64,000 nt of DNA from Alcanivorax hongdengensis A-11-3 (GCF_000300995.1 NZ_AMRJ01000001.1:248001-312000); one strand, 5' to 3'. Positions 7,574 through 15,343 are shown, counted from the first letter of the stretch. Numbers and translations: made by a program. The notes: generated by a model not told the origin, from the letters alone.

Positions 7574-7996
7574 ATGCAAGAAGAAAAAGACATATGGTTT
7601 GGAACTCCATCTCAAGTAGTAAACCTAGGAACATTTATTATAATGGGAATTTTCTTCTGGTTAATATTCCCTCTTTTTATAATTCTGTGGCGATGGGCTC
7701 AAATTAAAAACACAAAATACGAGCTAACAACCGAAAGGCTACGAACCCGACACGGCGTACTCAACAAGAAAACAGATGAACTAGAGTTATACAGGGTTCG
7801 GGATTACAAAATGGATCAGCCTTTTTTCCTAAGACTGTTTTCACTAGGAAATATTATTCTTGAAACATCTGATCGATCACATCCACAAATAGTACTGAAA
7901 GCCATACCCAACACAGAACAACTCAGGGAAACCATAAGAAAACAAGTCGAAGCCTGCAGAACAAGAAAACGTGTTCGAGAAATAGATGTGGAATAA
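7574..7996 (+). CDS. PH-domain (bPH_2/YdbS-like) membrane protein
   Basis: A 140-residue protein. Residues 15-42 are strongly hydrophobic (FIIMGIFFWLIFPLFIILWR) and could form a hairpin or one long membrane segment. The following YELTTERLRTRHGVLNKKTDELELYRVRDY is typical of the bacterial PH domain family PF03703, with the conserved 'Y.lT..Rl....G...k...e..l..i.d' pattern. Family members are membrane-anchored and of mostly unknown function. The A-rich coding sequence contrasts with the high-GC core genes nearby. It follows the HTH-GIY-YIG gene by 24 nt and is probably co-transcribed with the next genes. AGAGGAAAATC precedes the ATG. Confidence 0.75.
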   Translation: MQEEKDIWFGTPSQVVNLGTFIIMGIFFWLIFPLFIILWRWAQIKNTKYELTTERLRTRHGVLNKKTDELELYRVRDYKMDQPFFLRLFSLGNIILETSDRSHPQIVLKAIPNTEQLRETIRKQVEACRTRKRVREIDVE

Positions 7997-8004
7997 ACAT
8001 TACC

Positions 8005-8205
8005 ATGTCAATCTTTCAATCCATACTGCTTATTGTTGGAATAGGCCTTCTCTTACTCGGCGGACTCTCTGGCCATGCACTATTTTCCAGGGCAACCAGA
8101 GACTCCGAAAAATTCGGTGATGAAACTAATATTGGCACTCTTTGGGGGCTATTTTTCCTTTCATTGCCAGCCGGGCTACTGCTCATATGGCTTGGGCTCC
8201 CTTAA
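8005..8205 (+). CDS. Small two-helix membrane protein (66 residues)
   Basis: Not recognised by family. Two hydrophobic stretches are visible: residues 5-24 (QSILLIVGIGLLLLGGLSGH) and residues 46-65 (LWGLFFLSLPAGLLLIWLGL). A polar loop between them carries SRATRDSEKFGDE. It starts 8 nt after the PH-domain gene, so the two are very likely translated from one transcript and may work as a membrane pair. No signal cleavage site or catalytic motif is evident. Confidence 0.6.
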   Translation: MSIFQSILLIVGIGLLLLGGLSGHALFSRATRDSEKFGDETNIGTLWGLFFLSLPAGLLLIWLGLP

Positions 8206-8223
8206 GATACATAAAGGAAAAAC

Positions 8224-8970
8224 ATGAAAATAAAGAAATCAACATATACATCATTAGCCATTTTATTACTTTCAGGCTGCTCTTCAGAGCCACCGAAATG
8301 CTCAGACACATCCACCCTAAACCTAGTGAAAAAGATTTTCTTCTCAGAACTTGAAAAAACCATCAAAAACGCTGGCGGAGACCCAACTCCCGTAATCTCC
8401 TCAATTCAAGAGAGTGCATCACTGTCCGTAGCAAATATCCGGACTGAAAATTACGAGAAGGATGCAAAACGCTATTCCTGCTCATCCGATGTAGTCCTAC
8501 AATTAAATGATACACCAGAATCTAATAGCGCCTTAACGCTTCTCGATAAAGCCATCAATTACGATCAAAGGAATCAAGAAATTTCCGGACAGTGGAAGGA
8601 GTTTGGTAGACAAGCGCTAGCTTTGAAAATTGGATTCAGGGATATCCCCGACCTGTCTGAAATAAACATCAACGGGACCAGCATCACTCACCCCATTTCC
8701 TACAGATCCTCAATTGCAGAGACTCCAGGCGAAAAGAACAAGCAATACTTGGAAGCCATAGGCATGTCCCCCATGGTCAATGCAACCCTAGCCTTATCTT
8801 CTGCTGGAGCCTTCCCCCATGACTATCTAACAGGAACAAAATTCAAGACACCCGACGACTGCATTGACTACCTTGTCTCCGAATTTAGAAAAGAAAAGGG
8901 TGAAGAGGCAATGATCAGATCCGATGTAATGCAAGAATGGACTGAAAAATGCAATTCACGGTTTCAATAG
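8224..8970 (+). CDS. Hypothetical lipoprotein (islet)
   Basis: A 248-residue protein with a clear lipoprotein signal: basic start MKIKKST, hydrophobic LAILLLSG, lipobox LSGC with Cys at about residue 19. The mature part is polar, with a pair of cysteines in the N-terminal third (YSCSSD) and others near the end (DDCIDYL, EKCNSRFQ). I recognise no domain. It begins 18 nt after the small membrane protein and AAGGAAAAAC precedes its ATG, so it belongs to the same unit. It is expected to be anchored in the periplasm or outer membrane. Codon use is AT-leaning like the other islet genes. Confidence 0.65.
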   Translation: MKIKKSTYTSLAILLLSGCSSEPPKCSDTSTLNLVKKIFFSELEKTIKNAGGDPTPVISSIQESASLSVANIRTENYEKDAKRYSCSSDVVLQLNDTPESNSALTLLDKAINYDQRNQEISGQWKEFGRQALALKIGFRDIPDLSEININGTSITHPISYRSSIAETPGEKNKQYLEAIGMSPMVNATLALSSAGAFPHDYLTGTKFKTPDDCIDYLVSEFRKEKGEEAMIRSDVMQEWTEKCNSRFQ

Positions 8971-9006
8971 TCCCCTCTCTATAACTTTACCAACCAGGAG
9001 AAAAAG

Positions 9007-9258
9007 ATGACCATGCAGCCCATGCCCATACCTAAAAATGGAGCCTGCCCAAGCGGATATTCCTCTCAAGGAAACATGTGTGTGCCTAATGCAAATGCAA
9101 GACCGGCCATTACCAAAGATGGAACCTGCCCCTCTGGCTGGAGCGCCCAAGGTAATTATTGTGTGGCAAACAAACCGAACCCCAAGAACGTCATTCCAAA
9201 AAACGGAAGCTGCCCTTCAGGCTATAGGGCGCAAGGAAAATATTGCGTTCAAAACTAG
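9007..9258 (+). CDS. Three-repeat Cys-rich small protein (CPSGY repeats)
   Basis: An 83-residue protein built from three copies of a unit of about 27 residues with consensus I-(P/T)-K-(N/D)-G-x-C-P-S-G-(Y/W)-x-x-Q-G-x-(Y/M)-C-V. They start near residues 8, 35 and 62, each with two cysteines 11 residues apart, six in all. No signal peptide is visible (MTMQPMP...), which is unusual for a protein that looks disulfide-bonded; secretion by another route or metal binding are alternatives. GGAGAAAAAG precedes the ATG. It closes the islet gene cluster; its stop codon overlaps the right 10-nt islet arm. Function unknown. Confidence 0.65.
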   Translation: MTMQPMPIPKNGACPSGYSSQGNMCVPNANARPAITKDGTCPSGWSAQGNYCVANKPNPKNVIPKNGSCPSGYRAQGKYCVQN

Positions 9259-9267
9259 ATAGGGCGG
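9258..9267. repeat. Right 10-nt arm bounding the accessory islet
   Basis: GATAGGGCGG, exact reverse complement of the arm at 6142-6151. Its first base is the last base of the stop codon of the Cys-repeat gene. Between here and 9333 there is GC-rich sequence without a gene. Confidence 0.35.
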
Positions 9268-9333
9268 TTGCTCCCTACGGCGCAAGACCCTCCCGCGCCC
9301 AACTTCCGTACGCCTGCCTTCGATAGCGAAAAC

Positions 9334-9420
9334 AGGCTCGCACCCTAGTCATCGAAGTGGGCATGCAGAACTCCGTGCTGGCCGCGCTCTGGCAACGCAA
9401 ACCCTCGGCCCCGTAGGAGC
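9334..9420 (+). pseudogene. Remnant of the BASS symporter 3' end (duplicated, internally deleted)
   Basis: Bases 9334-9383 match 5851-5900 with only a few substitutions, and the match then jumps to 5994-6030. The join falls at a CTGGCC sequence that occurs in the symporter gene at both 5895 and 5988, so 93 bases (31 codons) have been lost between short direct repeats. The copy ends with the same CCCCGTAGGAGC end as the intact gene. It has no start and is too short to work. Its position beyond the islet suggests that the islet was inserted at, or recombined into, the symporter 3' end. Confidence 0.85.
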
Positions 9421-9482
9421 GACGCTCGAGTCGCGAACCGGTCTGATCGCACCCCCTTTCGCGACTCGAGCGTCGCTCCTAC
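9413..9482. repeat. REPIN-like element with perfect 25-nt arms
   Basis: The arm at 9413-9437 (GTAGGAGCGACGCTCGAGTC...) is the exact reverse complement of the arm at 9458-9482, with a 20-nt loop between them. This is the best-preserved member of the GTAGGAGC family in the window. It sits between the symporter remnant and the pdxH stop codon, and may act as a transcript end for pdxH on the minus strand. Confidence 0.85.
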
Positions 9483-9503
9483 AAAAGAAAAACGACGGCG
9501 CGG

Positions 9504-10133
9504 TTAGGGGGCGAGACGCTCGCGATGCCAACGGCCATCGGCCTGTTTGAAATAGCGAAAGCGGTCGTGCAGGCGACTCGGGCGACCGTGCCAGAACTGG
9601 ATTTCCGTGGGCACGATGCGGTAGCCGCCCCATTGGGCAGGTTTGGGTACCGGCGCCTGGGGATGCTGTTGTTGCAGGGCCTCCACCTGGGCTTCCAGCC
9701 ATTCACGGGTCACCGGCTGACTCTGCGGGGAAATGGCGGCGCTGACCTGGCTGCCATAGGGGCGCGAGGCAAAATAGGCCTGCGACTCTTCCTCATCGAC
9801 CTTGTGGGCTTCACCGATCACGATCATCTGCCGGTCAAAAGGCTGCCAGAACATGGTGAAGGACACCCTGGCGTTGCCTTCGATCTCGCGACCCTTGCGG
9901 CTGTCGTAATGGGTAAAGAAGGTGAAGCCGCCGCCCTCGATGCCCTTGAGCAAAACTACCCGGGTGGAAGGCTGACCATCGGCGCTGACGGTGGCCAGCG
10001 TCATGGCATTGGGCAGCGGCAGGCCGGCATCGATGGCCTCATCCACCCAGCGTTGCGCCTGGGCCAGCGGGTCGTCGTGGAGGTCCGCCTCGGTGAGGCC
10101 ATCAGCATGGTATTCTTCGCGCACGTCTTTCAT
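9504..10133 (-). CDS. pdxH: Pyridoxamine 5'-phosphate oxidase PdxH
   Basis: A 209-residue FMN-dependent oxidase that converts pyridoxine- or pyridoxamine-5'-phosphate to pyridoxal phosphate, in the cytoplasm as a homodimer. Family landmarks are AMTLATVSADGQPSTRVVLLKG (FMN-binding strand), FFTHYDSRKGREIEGN, FWQPFDRQMIVIGEA, SRPYGSQVSAAISPQSQ, WGGYRIVPTEIQFW and RLHDRFRY near the C-terminus. Start: the ATG at 10133 gives the usual N-terminus (MKDVREEY); a TTG at 10145 is also in frame, and neither has a convincing ribosome site. It is divergent from the gamma-glutamylcyclotransferase gene, so the two share a very short control region. Confidence 0.94.
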   Translation of the reverse strand: MKDVREEYHADGLTEADLHDDPLAQAQRWVDEAIDAGLPLPNAMTLATVSADGQPSTRVVLLKGIEGGGFTFFTHYDSRKGREIEGNARVSFTMFWQPFDRQMIVIGEAHKVDEEESQAYFASRPYGSQVSAAISPQSQPVTREWLEAQVEALQQQHPQAPVPKPAQWGGYRIVPTEIQFWHGRPSRLHDRFRYFKQADGRWHRERLAP

Positions 10134-10148
10134 GGAAAGGATCAACCG

Positions 10149-10772
10149 TTGTCAGAATGCACCGGCAGTATAACCCGCCCGCGTGAAGGCGCCGATGATA
10201 TCGATCAAGCCGGGCACCTGGATACCCGCGGGGAAAACCGTCGCCGCCACGCGCTGCAACCGGACACCCCGGTGTGGCTGTTCGGTTATGGCTCGCTGAT
10301 CTACAAGGTCGACTTCCCCTATCTGGAATGCCGACCGGCACGTATCCATGGCTGGGCCCGTCGCTTCTGGCAAGGGTCCCACGATCATCGCGGCACCCCG
10401 GACAAACCGGGCCGGGTGGTCACCCTGATCGAAAGCCCGCAGGCCGAGTGCGTGGGTATGGCCTACCGCATTACCCCGGATGTGTTCGATCATCTGGATG
10501 TGCGTGAGAAAAACGGCTACCTGCGCTTTACCACCGCCCTGCATTTTAACGATGGCGACCAGGCCGACGGTCTGGTCTATATCGCCACCGCAGATAACGC
10601 CGCTTTTCTGGGCCCGGCCCCCTACCCGGCCATGGCCCGGCAGATTGCCGACAGCCGCGGCCCCAGTGGCCACAACCGGGATTACCTGTTGCAGCTGGCC
10701 GAGGCCCTGCGCAAACTCGGCGCCCACGACGAGCACGTTTTTACTCTGGAACAGATGTTACTCGACCCGTAA
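10149..10772 (+). CDS. Gamma-glutamylcyclotransferase (ChaC-like)
   Basis: The conserved domain starts at about residue 42 with VWLFGYGSLIYKVDFPY, the substrate-binding YGSL motif of the GGCT fold. It continues through GWARRFWQGSHDHRGTPDKPGRV and the VREKNGY region, whose Glu would be the catalytic acid of ChaC-type enzymes. The likely reaction is release of 5-oxoproline from glutathione or another gamma-glutamyl compound in the cytosol. Start is uncertain: the TTG at 10149 follows AAAGGA at 10136-10141 by 7 nt, while a GTG at 10272 begins just at the domain. The open frame further upstream is antisense to pdxH. About 41 residues before the domain look unstructured. Confidence 0.8.
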   Translation: MSECTGSITRPREGADDIDQAGHLDTRGENRRRHALQPDTPVWLFGYGSLIYKVDFPYLECRPARIHGWARRFWQGSHDHRGTPDKPGRVVTLIESPQAECVGMAYRITPDVFDHLDVREKNGYLRFTTALHFNDGDQADGLVYIATADNAAFLGPAPYPAMARQIADSRGPSGHNRDYLLQLAEALRKLGAHDEHVFTLEQMLLDP

Positions 10773-10807
10773 CCCTGACAATTTTTTCAACCCGGTAGCA
10801 CGCACCC

Positions 10808-11251
10808 ATGACCTCTGCCTGCCCCTGCCAATCCGGCCTGCCCTATACCCAATGCTGCCAGCCCCTTCACCAGGGCACGGCGGCCGCCAGCCCGGAAGCG
10901 CTGATGCGTTCGCGTTACAGCGCCTTTGTCCTGCGCCTCACGGACTACCTGCGCGAAAGCTGGCACCCGCACACCCGCCCGGCTACTCTGCAACTGGACG
11001 GCGAGGAACAATGGCTGGGGCTGGAGATCCTCGCCAGCGAGTCGCAGGGGGATCAGGGCCGGGTACATTTTCGCGCCACCTGCCGGGATGCCGCGGGCTT
11101 TTCGGTACTGGAAGAGCAGTCCCGCTTCGAGAAGGTCGACGGCCACTGGCGTTACCGGGATGGTGATGCCCGGGTGCAGGCCCTCAAGCCGGGCCGCAAT
11201 GATCCCTGCCCCTGCGGCAGTGGCAAAAAATACAAGAAATGCTGCGCCTAA
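10808..11251 (+). CDS. ychJ: YchJ-family protein with SEC-C motif
   Basis: A 147-residue YchJ (UPF0225) protein. It has a Cys cluster at both ends: [18 protein letters not shown] at the N-terminus and the SEC-C motif [16 protein letters not shown] at the C-terminus, each able to bind zinc. The middle ([21 protein letters not shown]...HWRYRDGD) is the NTF2-like body. The biochemical role of YchJ is not firmly known. It lies 35 nt after the cyclotransferase gene and 26 nt before the DUF2238 gene on the same strand, so the three may form a transcription unit. Confidence 0.92.
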   Translation: MTSACPCQSGLPYTQCCQPLHQGTAAASPEALMRSRYSAFVLRLTDYLRESWHPHTRPATLQLDGEEQWLGLEILASESQGDQGRVHFRATCRDAAGFSVLEEQSRFEKVDGHWRYRDGDARVQALKPGRNDPCPCGSGKKYKKCCA

Positions 11252-11277
11252 GGCCGCAGCCCGAACCGGAAGAAGCC

Positions 11278-11910
11278 ATGCCGTCATCGTCGGATAACCG
11301 CTACGCCTTGATATTGTTCTGCCTGTTCTGGCTCGCCTGGGTACCGCTGGCCATTGACCCGCTCTATCCCCATGACTGGCTGCTGGAGAACATGCTGGTG
11401 TTTATCTCGGTGCCACTGGTATGGATAGGCTGGCGCCGTTATCACCCGTCTCGCACCGCCAGCACCGCCATCTTCCTGTTTGCCCTGCTGCATATTCTCG
11501 GCGCCCATTACACCTACGCGGAAGTGCCCTACAACCACTGGACCACAGAGCTGTTCGGCAGCTCGCTCAATGAAGCTCTCGGCTGGCAACGCAACCATTT
11601 CGACCGGCTGGTACACGGCCTGTTCGGCCTGCTGTTCATGCCATTGTTCGCGGAAATCTTTCAGCAGCGCCTAAGCGCCAGCCGCCGCTGGCAGGCAGCC
11701 CTGGGCGTGACACTGGTACTGGCCATTTCCGCCGTTTACGAAATCATCGAGTGGCTGGCTGCCATTAGCTTTGGTGGCGACCTGGGCCAGGCCTATCTGG
11801 GCACCCAGGGCGATGCCTGGGATGCCCAGAAAGACATGGCCCTGGCCGGGCTGGGCGCTGTGATCGGTGCTATATGGATCAGTTTGCGCAACCTTGACCG
11901 GCGTCAATAA
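11278..11910 (+). CDS. DUF2238 (YjdF-like) integral membrane protein
   Basis: A 210-residue polytopic membrane protein with about six hydrophobic helices. The motifs GAHYTYAEVPY, RNHFDRLVHGLFGLLF and EIIEWLAA..., followed by FLGTQGD-like YLGTQGDAWDAQKDM, are characteristic of DUF2238/YjdF. Function is unknown in the family. The ATG at 11278 follows GGAAGAAGCC and fits the conserved N-terminus; a longer frame begins at 11239 inside the end of ychJ. Confidence 0.88.
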   Translation: MPSSSDNRYALILFCLFWLAWVPLAIDPLYPHDWLLENMLVFISVPLVWIGWRRYHPSRTASTAIFLFALLHILGAHYTYAEVPYNHWTTELFGSSLNEALGWQRNHFDRLVHGLFGLLFMPLFAEIFQQRLSASRRWQAALGVTLVLAISAVYEIIEWLAAISFGGDLGQAYLGTQGDAWDAQKDMALAGLGAVIGAIWISLRNLDRRQ

Positions 11911-11964
11911 TCGCCTCCTCGGTGGTGCCATAGTAGAGCCTCACACTCACACAGGGAGGTTCCC

Positions 11965-12264
11965 ATGGCGTCACATCAGCAACGTATCGAAAAAATCAGC
12001 GAGACTCTCAAGAACTGGGACTACCAGCTCGACCGTCTTGAGCACCGCCTGATCGACCTGAGCGAGGAAGCCCGCCAGCAAGCCAAGGAAGCCCTGGCCG
12101 ACCTCAAGGAACAGCGTAAACAGATGGCCACCCGCCTCGAGGAAGGCCGCAGCCAGGCCGGGGAAATGCTGGAGGACTTCAAGGACGGCATGGAAAAAAC
12201 CATGGACGACTTCAAGGAACGCCTGCAGAAAATGCGCCATCAGGTGGGCGACAAGGACGACTGA
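11965..12264 (+). CDS. Small charged coiled-coil protein (99 residues)
   Basis: Not recognised as a named family. Almost the whole length is a predicted helix rich in Glu, Lys, Arg and Leu with heptad spacing (KNWDYQLDRLEHRLIDLSEE; ALADLKEQRKQMATRLEEGR). No signal peptide or membrane segment is present. CAGGGAGGTTCCC before the ATG is a good ribosome site. It resembles small phasin-like or stress-associated coiled-coil proteins only in general character. It sits between a DUF2238 gene and a flavin reductase gene. Confidence 0.7.
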   Translation: MASHQQRIEKISETLKNWDYQLDRLEHRLIDLSEEARQQAKEALADLKEQRKQMATRLEEGRSQAGEMLEDFKDGMEKTMDDFKERLQKMRHQVGDKDD

Positions 12265-12340
12265 GCCGGCAACAGAGCTTGTACTCTCTACCCGGCGCGG
12301 CGAGGATAACGCTTGATCCTGCCGACGCCGGGGACCACCA

Positions 12341-12958
12341 ATGACCGACCGTTATTTTTACCAGCCTGGCCAGGGCCATGGCCTGCCCCACAACCCCTTC
12401 AATGCCATCATCGGTCCGCGACCGATTGGCTGGATTTCATCTCGCAGCAAGGCGGGCATTCTCAACCTGGCCCCCTACAGTTTCTTCAACGCCTTCAACT
12501 ACACGCCGCCGATCATTGGCTTCTCCAGCGTCGGTTACAAAGACAGTGTGGCCAATATCGAAGCCACCGGCGAGTTCGCCTGGAATCTGGCCACCCGACC
12601 GCTGGCCGATGCCATGAACCAGAGCTGCGCGGCCGTGGCGCCGGAGGTAGACGAATTCCAGCTGGCCGGACTGACGCCGGAGGGTTCCCGGCTGATCGGC
12701 GTGCCCCGGGTGAAGGAAACGCCGGTATCGTTCGAATGTCGTCTAAGCCAGCTGATTCGCCTGACCGGCGCGGATGGCCAGCAAACCGACAGCTGGCTGG
12801 TACTGGGGGAAGTGGTCGGCGTGCATATTGACCGCCGCCTGCTCAAGGACGGGGTCTACCAGACCCACGCCGCCGAGCCGATTCTGCGCGCCGGCGGCCC
12901 GGCGTCGTACTACGGCATCAGTGCCGGGCAGCATTTCCAGATGTACCGGCCGGACTGA
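12341..12958 (+). CDS. Flavin reductase (DIM6/NTAB-type) family protein
   Basis: A 205-residue FMN-binding split-barrel protein. NAIIGPRPIGWISSRSKAG, LNLAPYSFFNAFNYTPPIIGFSS and EFAWNLATRPLADAMN are the standard flavin-binding blocks of this family, here in the group without the short HpaC form. It probably reduces or simply binds FMN; partner oxygenases cannot be assigned, although the alkane hydroxylase locus begins 1.2 kb away. Canonical AlkB systems use rubredoxin and a FAD reductase instead, so a direct role there is not implied. It converges with the AraC regulator, leaving only 3 nt between stops. Confidence 0.88.
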   Translation: MTDRYFYQPGQGHGLPHNPFNAIIGPRPIGWISSRSKAGILNLAPYSFFNAFNYTPPIIGFSSVGYKDSVANIEATGEFAWNLATRPLADAMNQSCAAVAPEVDEFQLAGLTPEGSRLIGVPRVKETPVSFECRLSQLIRLTGADGQQTDSWLVLGEVVGVHIDRRLLKDGVYQTHAAEPILRAGGPASYYGISAGQHFQMYRPD

Positions 12959-12961
12959 CCC

Positions 12962-13984
12962 TTAACTGGCGCGGTTGCGCATGGCCAGCGGAGTCACCCC
13001 GAACCAGCGCCGGAAGGTGCGGCTGAAATTGGAAGTATCCTGATAGCCCAGCCGCTCGGCCACGCGCTCAATCGGTTCATGGGTTTCCAGCAGGTACCAG
13101 GCGGCCAGCTCCCGGCGCACTTCATCAAGCAGCTCCTGGTAACTGGTGCCCTCCGCCTTGAGTTTGCGAATCAGGGTGCGCCGCGACATGGCAAAACGGT
13201 CGGCCATGGCCTCCAGGCTCGGGTAGTCGGTGCTTTCCAGCAGGCAATTGCCGATCTGCTGACTGAGCGGGCCACCGCCCTGCAATTGCCGCAGCTGATG
13301 CTCGCAATCACGCACGGCAGTGCGATGCAGGGCCGGGTCGGCGGTCAGGCAGGGCGTGGCCAACGTCGCGGCGGAGAGCTCGATGCGAAATCGGGGCGCG
13401 CCAAAGGTCACCGGGCAGCCCAGGCGCTCCTCGTAGACCGCCGCCCAGGGCGGCGCCTCGAAGGGCAGTGACACCCGGGCATCGCGCAGGCGCCGGGAGG
13501 ACACCGTATCCACCAGCTGGAAATAGGTGGCCAACAGGCCGCCGTGGATAAACTCCCGCGTTTCCGCCAGATCCATGCGCTCGTGCAGCACCAGCGCCAC
13601 GCCACTGTCGGTTTCCTCCAGCGCTATCTCCGTGAGCCGCAGACGCACACCCACATAGCGGGTCACCACCTCCAGTACGGTGCGCACATCCGGCGCCGAC
13701 ACCACCGCATAGCCCAGCGAGCCGTGGGCGGACACCGCCGTCATGCCACCGATATCCAGGCCGATCCAGGGCTGACCGGTCAGGTCCACGGCGCGGTGAA
13801 TCAGTCGGCCCAGCTGCTCCAGGCTGAGATAACGGTGCTCGCTCAGCAACTGCTCCCAGTGCAGCCGGGTGCCCGCGAAGATGGTCGCGTTATCAAAGCC
13901 CAGCTGCTGCAGGTGAGCACACAGCAACCGGCTGTAGGTGGGATGAATAGCCGGGCGTAGCCGGTCAGTCTGCGGTTGACTCAT
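12962..13984 (-). CDS. AraC-family regulator divergent from alkB (AlkR-like candidate)
   Basis: A 340-residue regulator. The N-terminal part matches the arabinose-binding-domain type (PF12625), with LTGQPWIGLDIGGMTAVSAHGSLGYAV. The C-terminal AraC HTH pair is LEAMADRFAMSRRTLIRKL and IERVAERLGYQDTSNFSRTF, ending RRWFGVTPLAMR. It is divergent from the first alkB. In Acinetobacter an AraC-type AlkR activates the alkane hydroxylase alkM, so activation of the neighbouring alkB genes by alkanes or fatty acids is a reasonable inference. The shared gap 13985-14132 contains GTCA-N5-TGAC at 14038-14050, a weak operator candidate; I could not place firm promoter boxes. Confidence 0.9.
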   Translation of the reverse strand: MSQPQTDRLRPAIHPTYSRLLCAHLQQLGFDNATIFAGTRLHWEQLLSEHRYLSLEQLGRLIHRAVDLTGQPWIGLDIGGMTAVSAHGSLGYAVVSAPDVRTVLEVVTRYVGVRLRLTEIALEETDSGVALVLHERMDLAETREFIHGGLLATYFQLVDTVSSRRLRDARVSLPFEAPPWAAVYEERLGCPVTFGAPRFRIELSAATLATPCLTADPALHRTAVRDCEHQLRQLQGGGPLSQQIGNCLLESTDYPSLEAMADRFAMSRRTLIRKLKAEGTSYQELLDEVRRELAAWYLLETHEPIERVAERLGYQDTSNFSRTFRRWFGVTPLAMRNRAS

Positions 13985-14132
13985 AGTCTGTACTGGCCTC
14001 CTGCCCCCATCCTACCCCTAAACAGCCTGTTTAATCTGTCACTTTATGACGATTTATTGCCACCTTCTGCGGTGCTCGCCCCGCCCCTGTCGGCGCACCA
14101 TGACCCCATTGAATGGCATCAAGGAGTGCATG

Positions 14133-15317
14133 ATGAGCAAGGCAGGCGTTTTCACCGGCCCGTCCGGTATCCAGTATCGCGACCGCAAACGTTATCTGTG
14201 GGTCACTTCCCTGTTTGTTCCGTCGCTGGTGTTTCTCGGCCCCGGCCTTTACCTGGCCACCGACAATGCCCTGTGGCTGTGGCTACCCCTGGCCTTTTAC
14301 TACCTGGTGGTGCCGGTGCTGGACCTGCTGATCGGCGAAGACCTGAGCAACCCGCCGGAAGAGGTGGTACCGCAGCTGGAAGCCGACAACTACTACCGCT
14401 GGATTACCTACGCCCTGGTGCCCATCATCTGGGGCGTCTACCTGTTCGGCATCGCCTTCATGGCCACCCAGCCGCTGCCGCTGCACGGCATTATTGCCAT
14501 GATCATCCTGCTCGGCGGGGTATGCGGTTTCGGCATCAACCTGGGCCATGAACTGGGCCACAAGAAAAGCCGCACCGAGCGCTGGCTGGCCAAGTTCGTG
14601 CTGGCGCCCTGCGCCTACGGCCATTTCTTCATCGAGCACAACAAGGGCCACCACCGTGACGTGGCCACCCCGGAAGACCCGGCCAGCTCGCGCATGGGCG
14701 AAAGCATCTGGAAGTTTGTCTGGCGAGAAATGCCCGGCGCCTTCAAGCGTGCCTGGCAGCTGGAGAAGACCCGCCTGCAACGCGAAGGCAAGGCGGTCTG
14801 GAGCCTGCACAATGAGATCCTGCAACCGGCGCTGATCACCCTGGTCACCTGGGGCGCGCTGACCGCCGTGTTCGGCCTGTCGATCCTGCCGGTGATTCTG
14901 GCGGTGGCCTTCTGGGGCGCCTTCCAGCTAACCTCGGCCAACTACATTGAGCATTACGGCCTGCGCCGCCAGAAGGACGCCAACGGCCGCTACGAGCGTA
15001 CCCAGCCGCACCATAGCTGGAACAGCAACCATACCTTCTCCAACTGGGCCACCTTCCACCTGCAGCGCCACTCGGACCATCACGCCCACCCGGCACGGCG
15101 CTACCAGAGCCTGCGCCACTTCGAAAACCTGCCCAGCCTGCCCAACGGCTACTTCGGCATGTTCCTGGTCAGCTACATCCCGCCGCTGTGGTACGCGGTG
15201 ATGGACAAGCGGCTGCTGGCACAGGTCGGCACCAACGTGGACAACATCAACATGGACCCGGCACGCAAGCAGGCTCTGATTCGCAAGTACCAGTTGCGCC
15301 AGGGGGAGGCCGCCTGA
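14133..15317 (+). CDS. alkB: Alkane 1-monooxygenase AlkB (first copy)
   Basis: A 394-residue integral membrane diiron hydroxylase that oxidises the terminal carbon of n-alkanes using rubredoxin-delivered electrons. Six hydrophobic helices are visible. The three His boxes are HELGHKK (139-145), EHNKGHHRDVATPEDPASSR (168-187) and QRHSDHHAHPARRYQ (311-325), plus the HYGL motif (274). Start: ATG at 14133, 6 nt after AAGGAG; an ATG one codon earlier would be too close. No rubredoxin domain is present, unlike the next gene. It is divergent from an AraC regulator, and a strong terminator follows at 15344-15365, so the two alkB genes are probably separate units. Chain-length range is not predictable. 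Confidence 0.96.
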   Translation: MSKAGVFTGPSGIQYRDRKRYLWVTSLFVPSLVFLGPGLYLATDNALWLWLPLAFYYLVVPVLDLLIGEDLSNPPEEVVPQLEADNYYRWITYALVPIIWGVYLFGIAFMATQPLPLHGIIAMIILLGGVCGFGINLGHELGHKKSRTERWLAKFVLAPCAYGHFFIEHNKGHHRDVATPEDPASSRMGESIWKFVWREMPGAFKRAWQLEKTRLQREGKAVWSLHNEILQPALITLVTWGALTAVFGLSILPVILAVAFWGAFQLTSANYIEHYGLRRQKDANGRYERTQPHHSWNSNHTFSNWATFHLQRHSDHHAHPARRYQSLRHFENLPSLPNGYFGMFLVSYIPPLWYAVMDKRLLAQVGTNVDNINMDPARKQALIRKYQLRQGEAA

Positions 15318-15343
15318 GACCTTCCCCCAGGCAGCCCCTTTAT

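Noticed and set aside
9525..10148. Upstream extension of the gamma-glutamylcyclotransferase frame over pdxH
   Set aside because: This part is antisense to pdxH and shows no domain; starts at TTG 10149 or GTG 10272 are more credible.
12341..12958. Flavin reductase considered as the electron donor for AlkB
   Set aside because: AlkB systems use rubredoxin and a rubredoxin reductase; this split-barrel flavin protein belongs to a different family and converges with the AraC gene.
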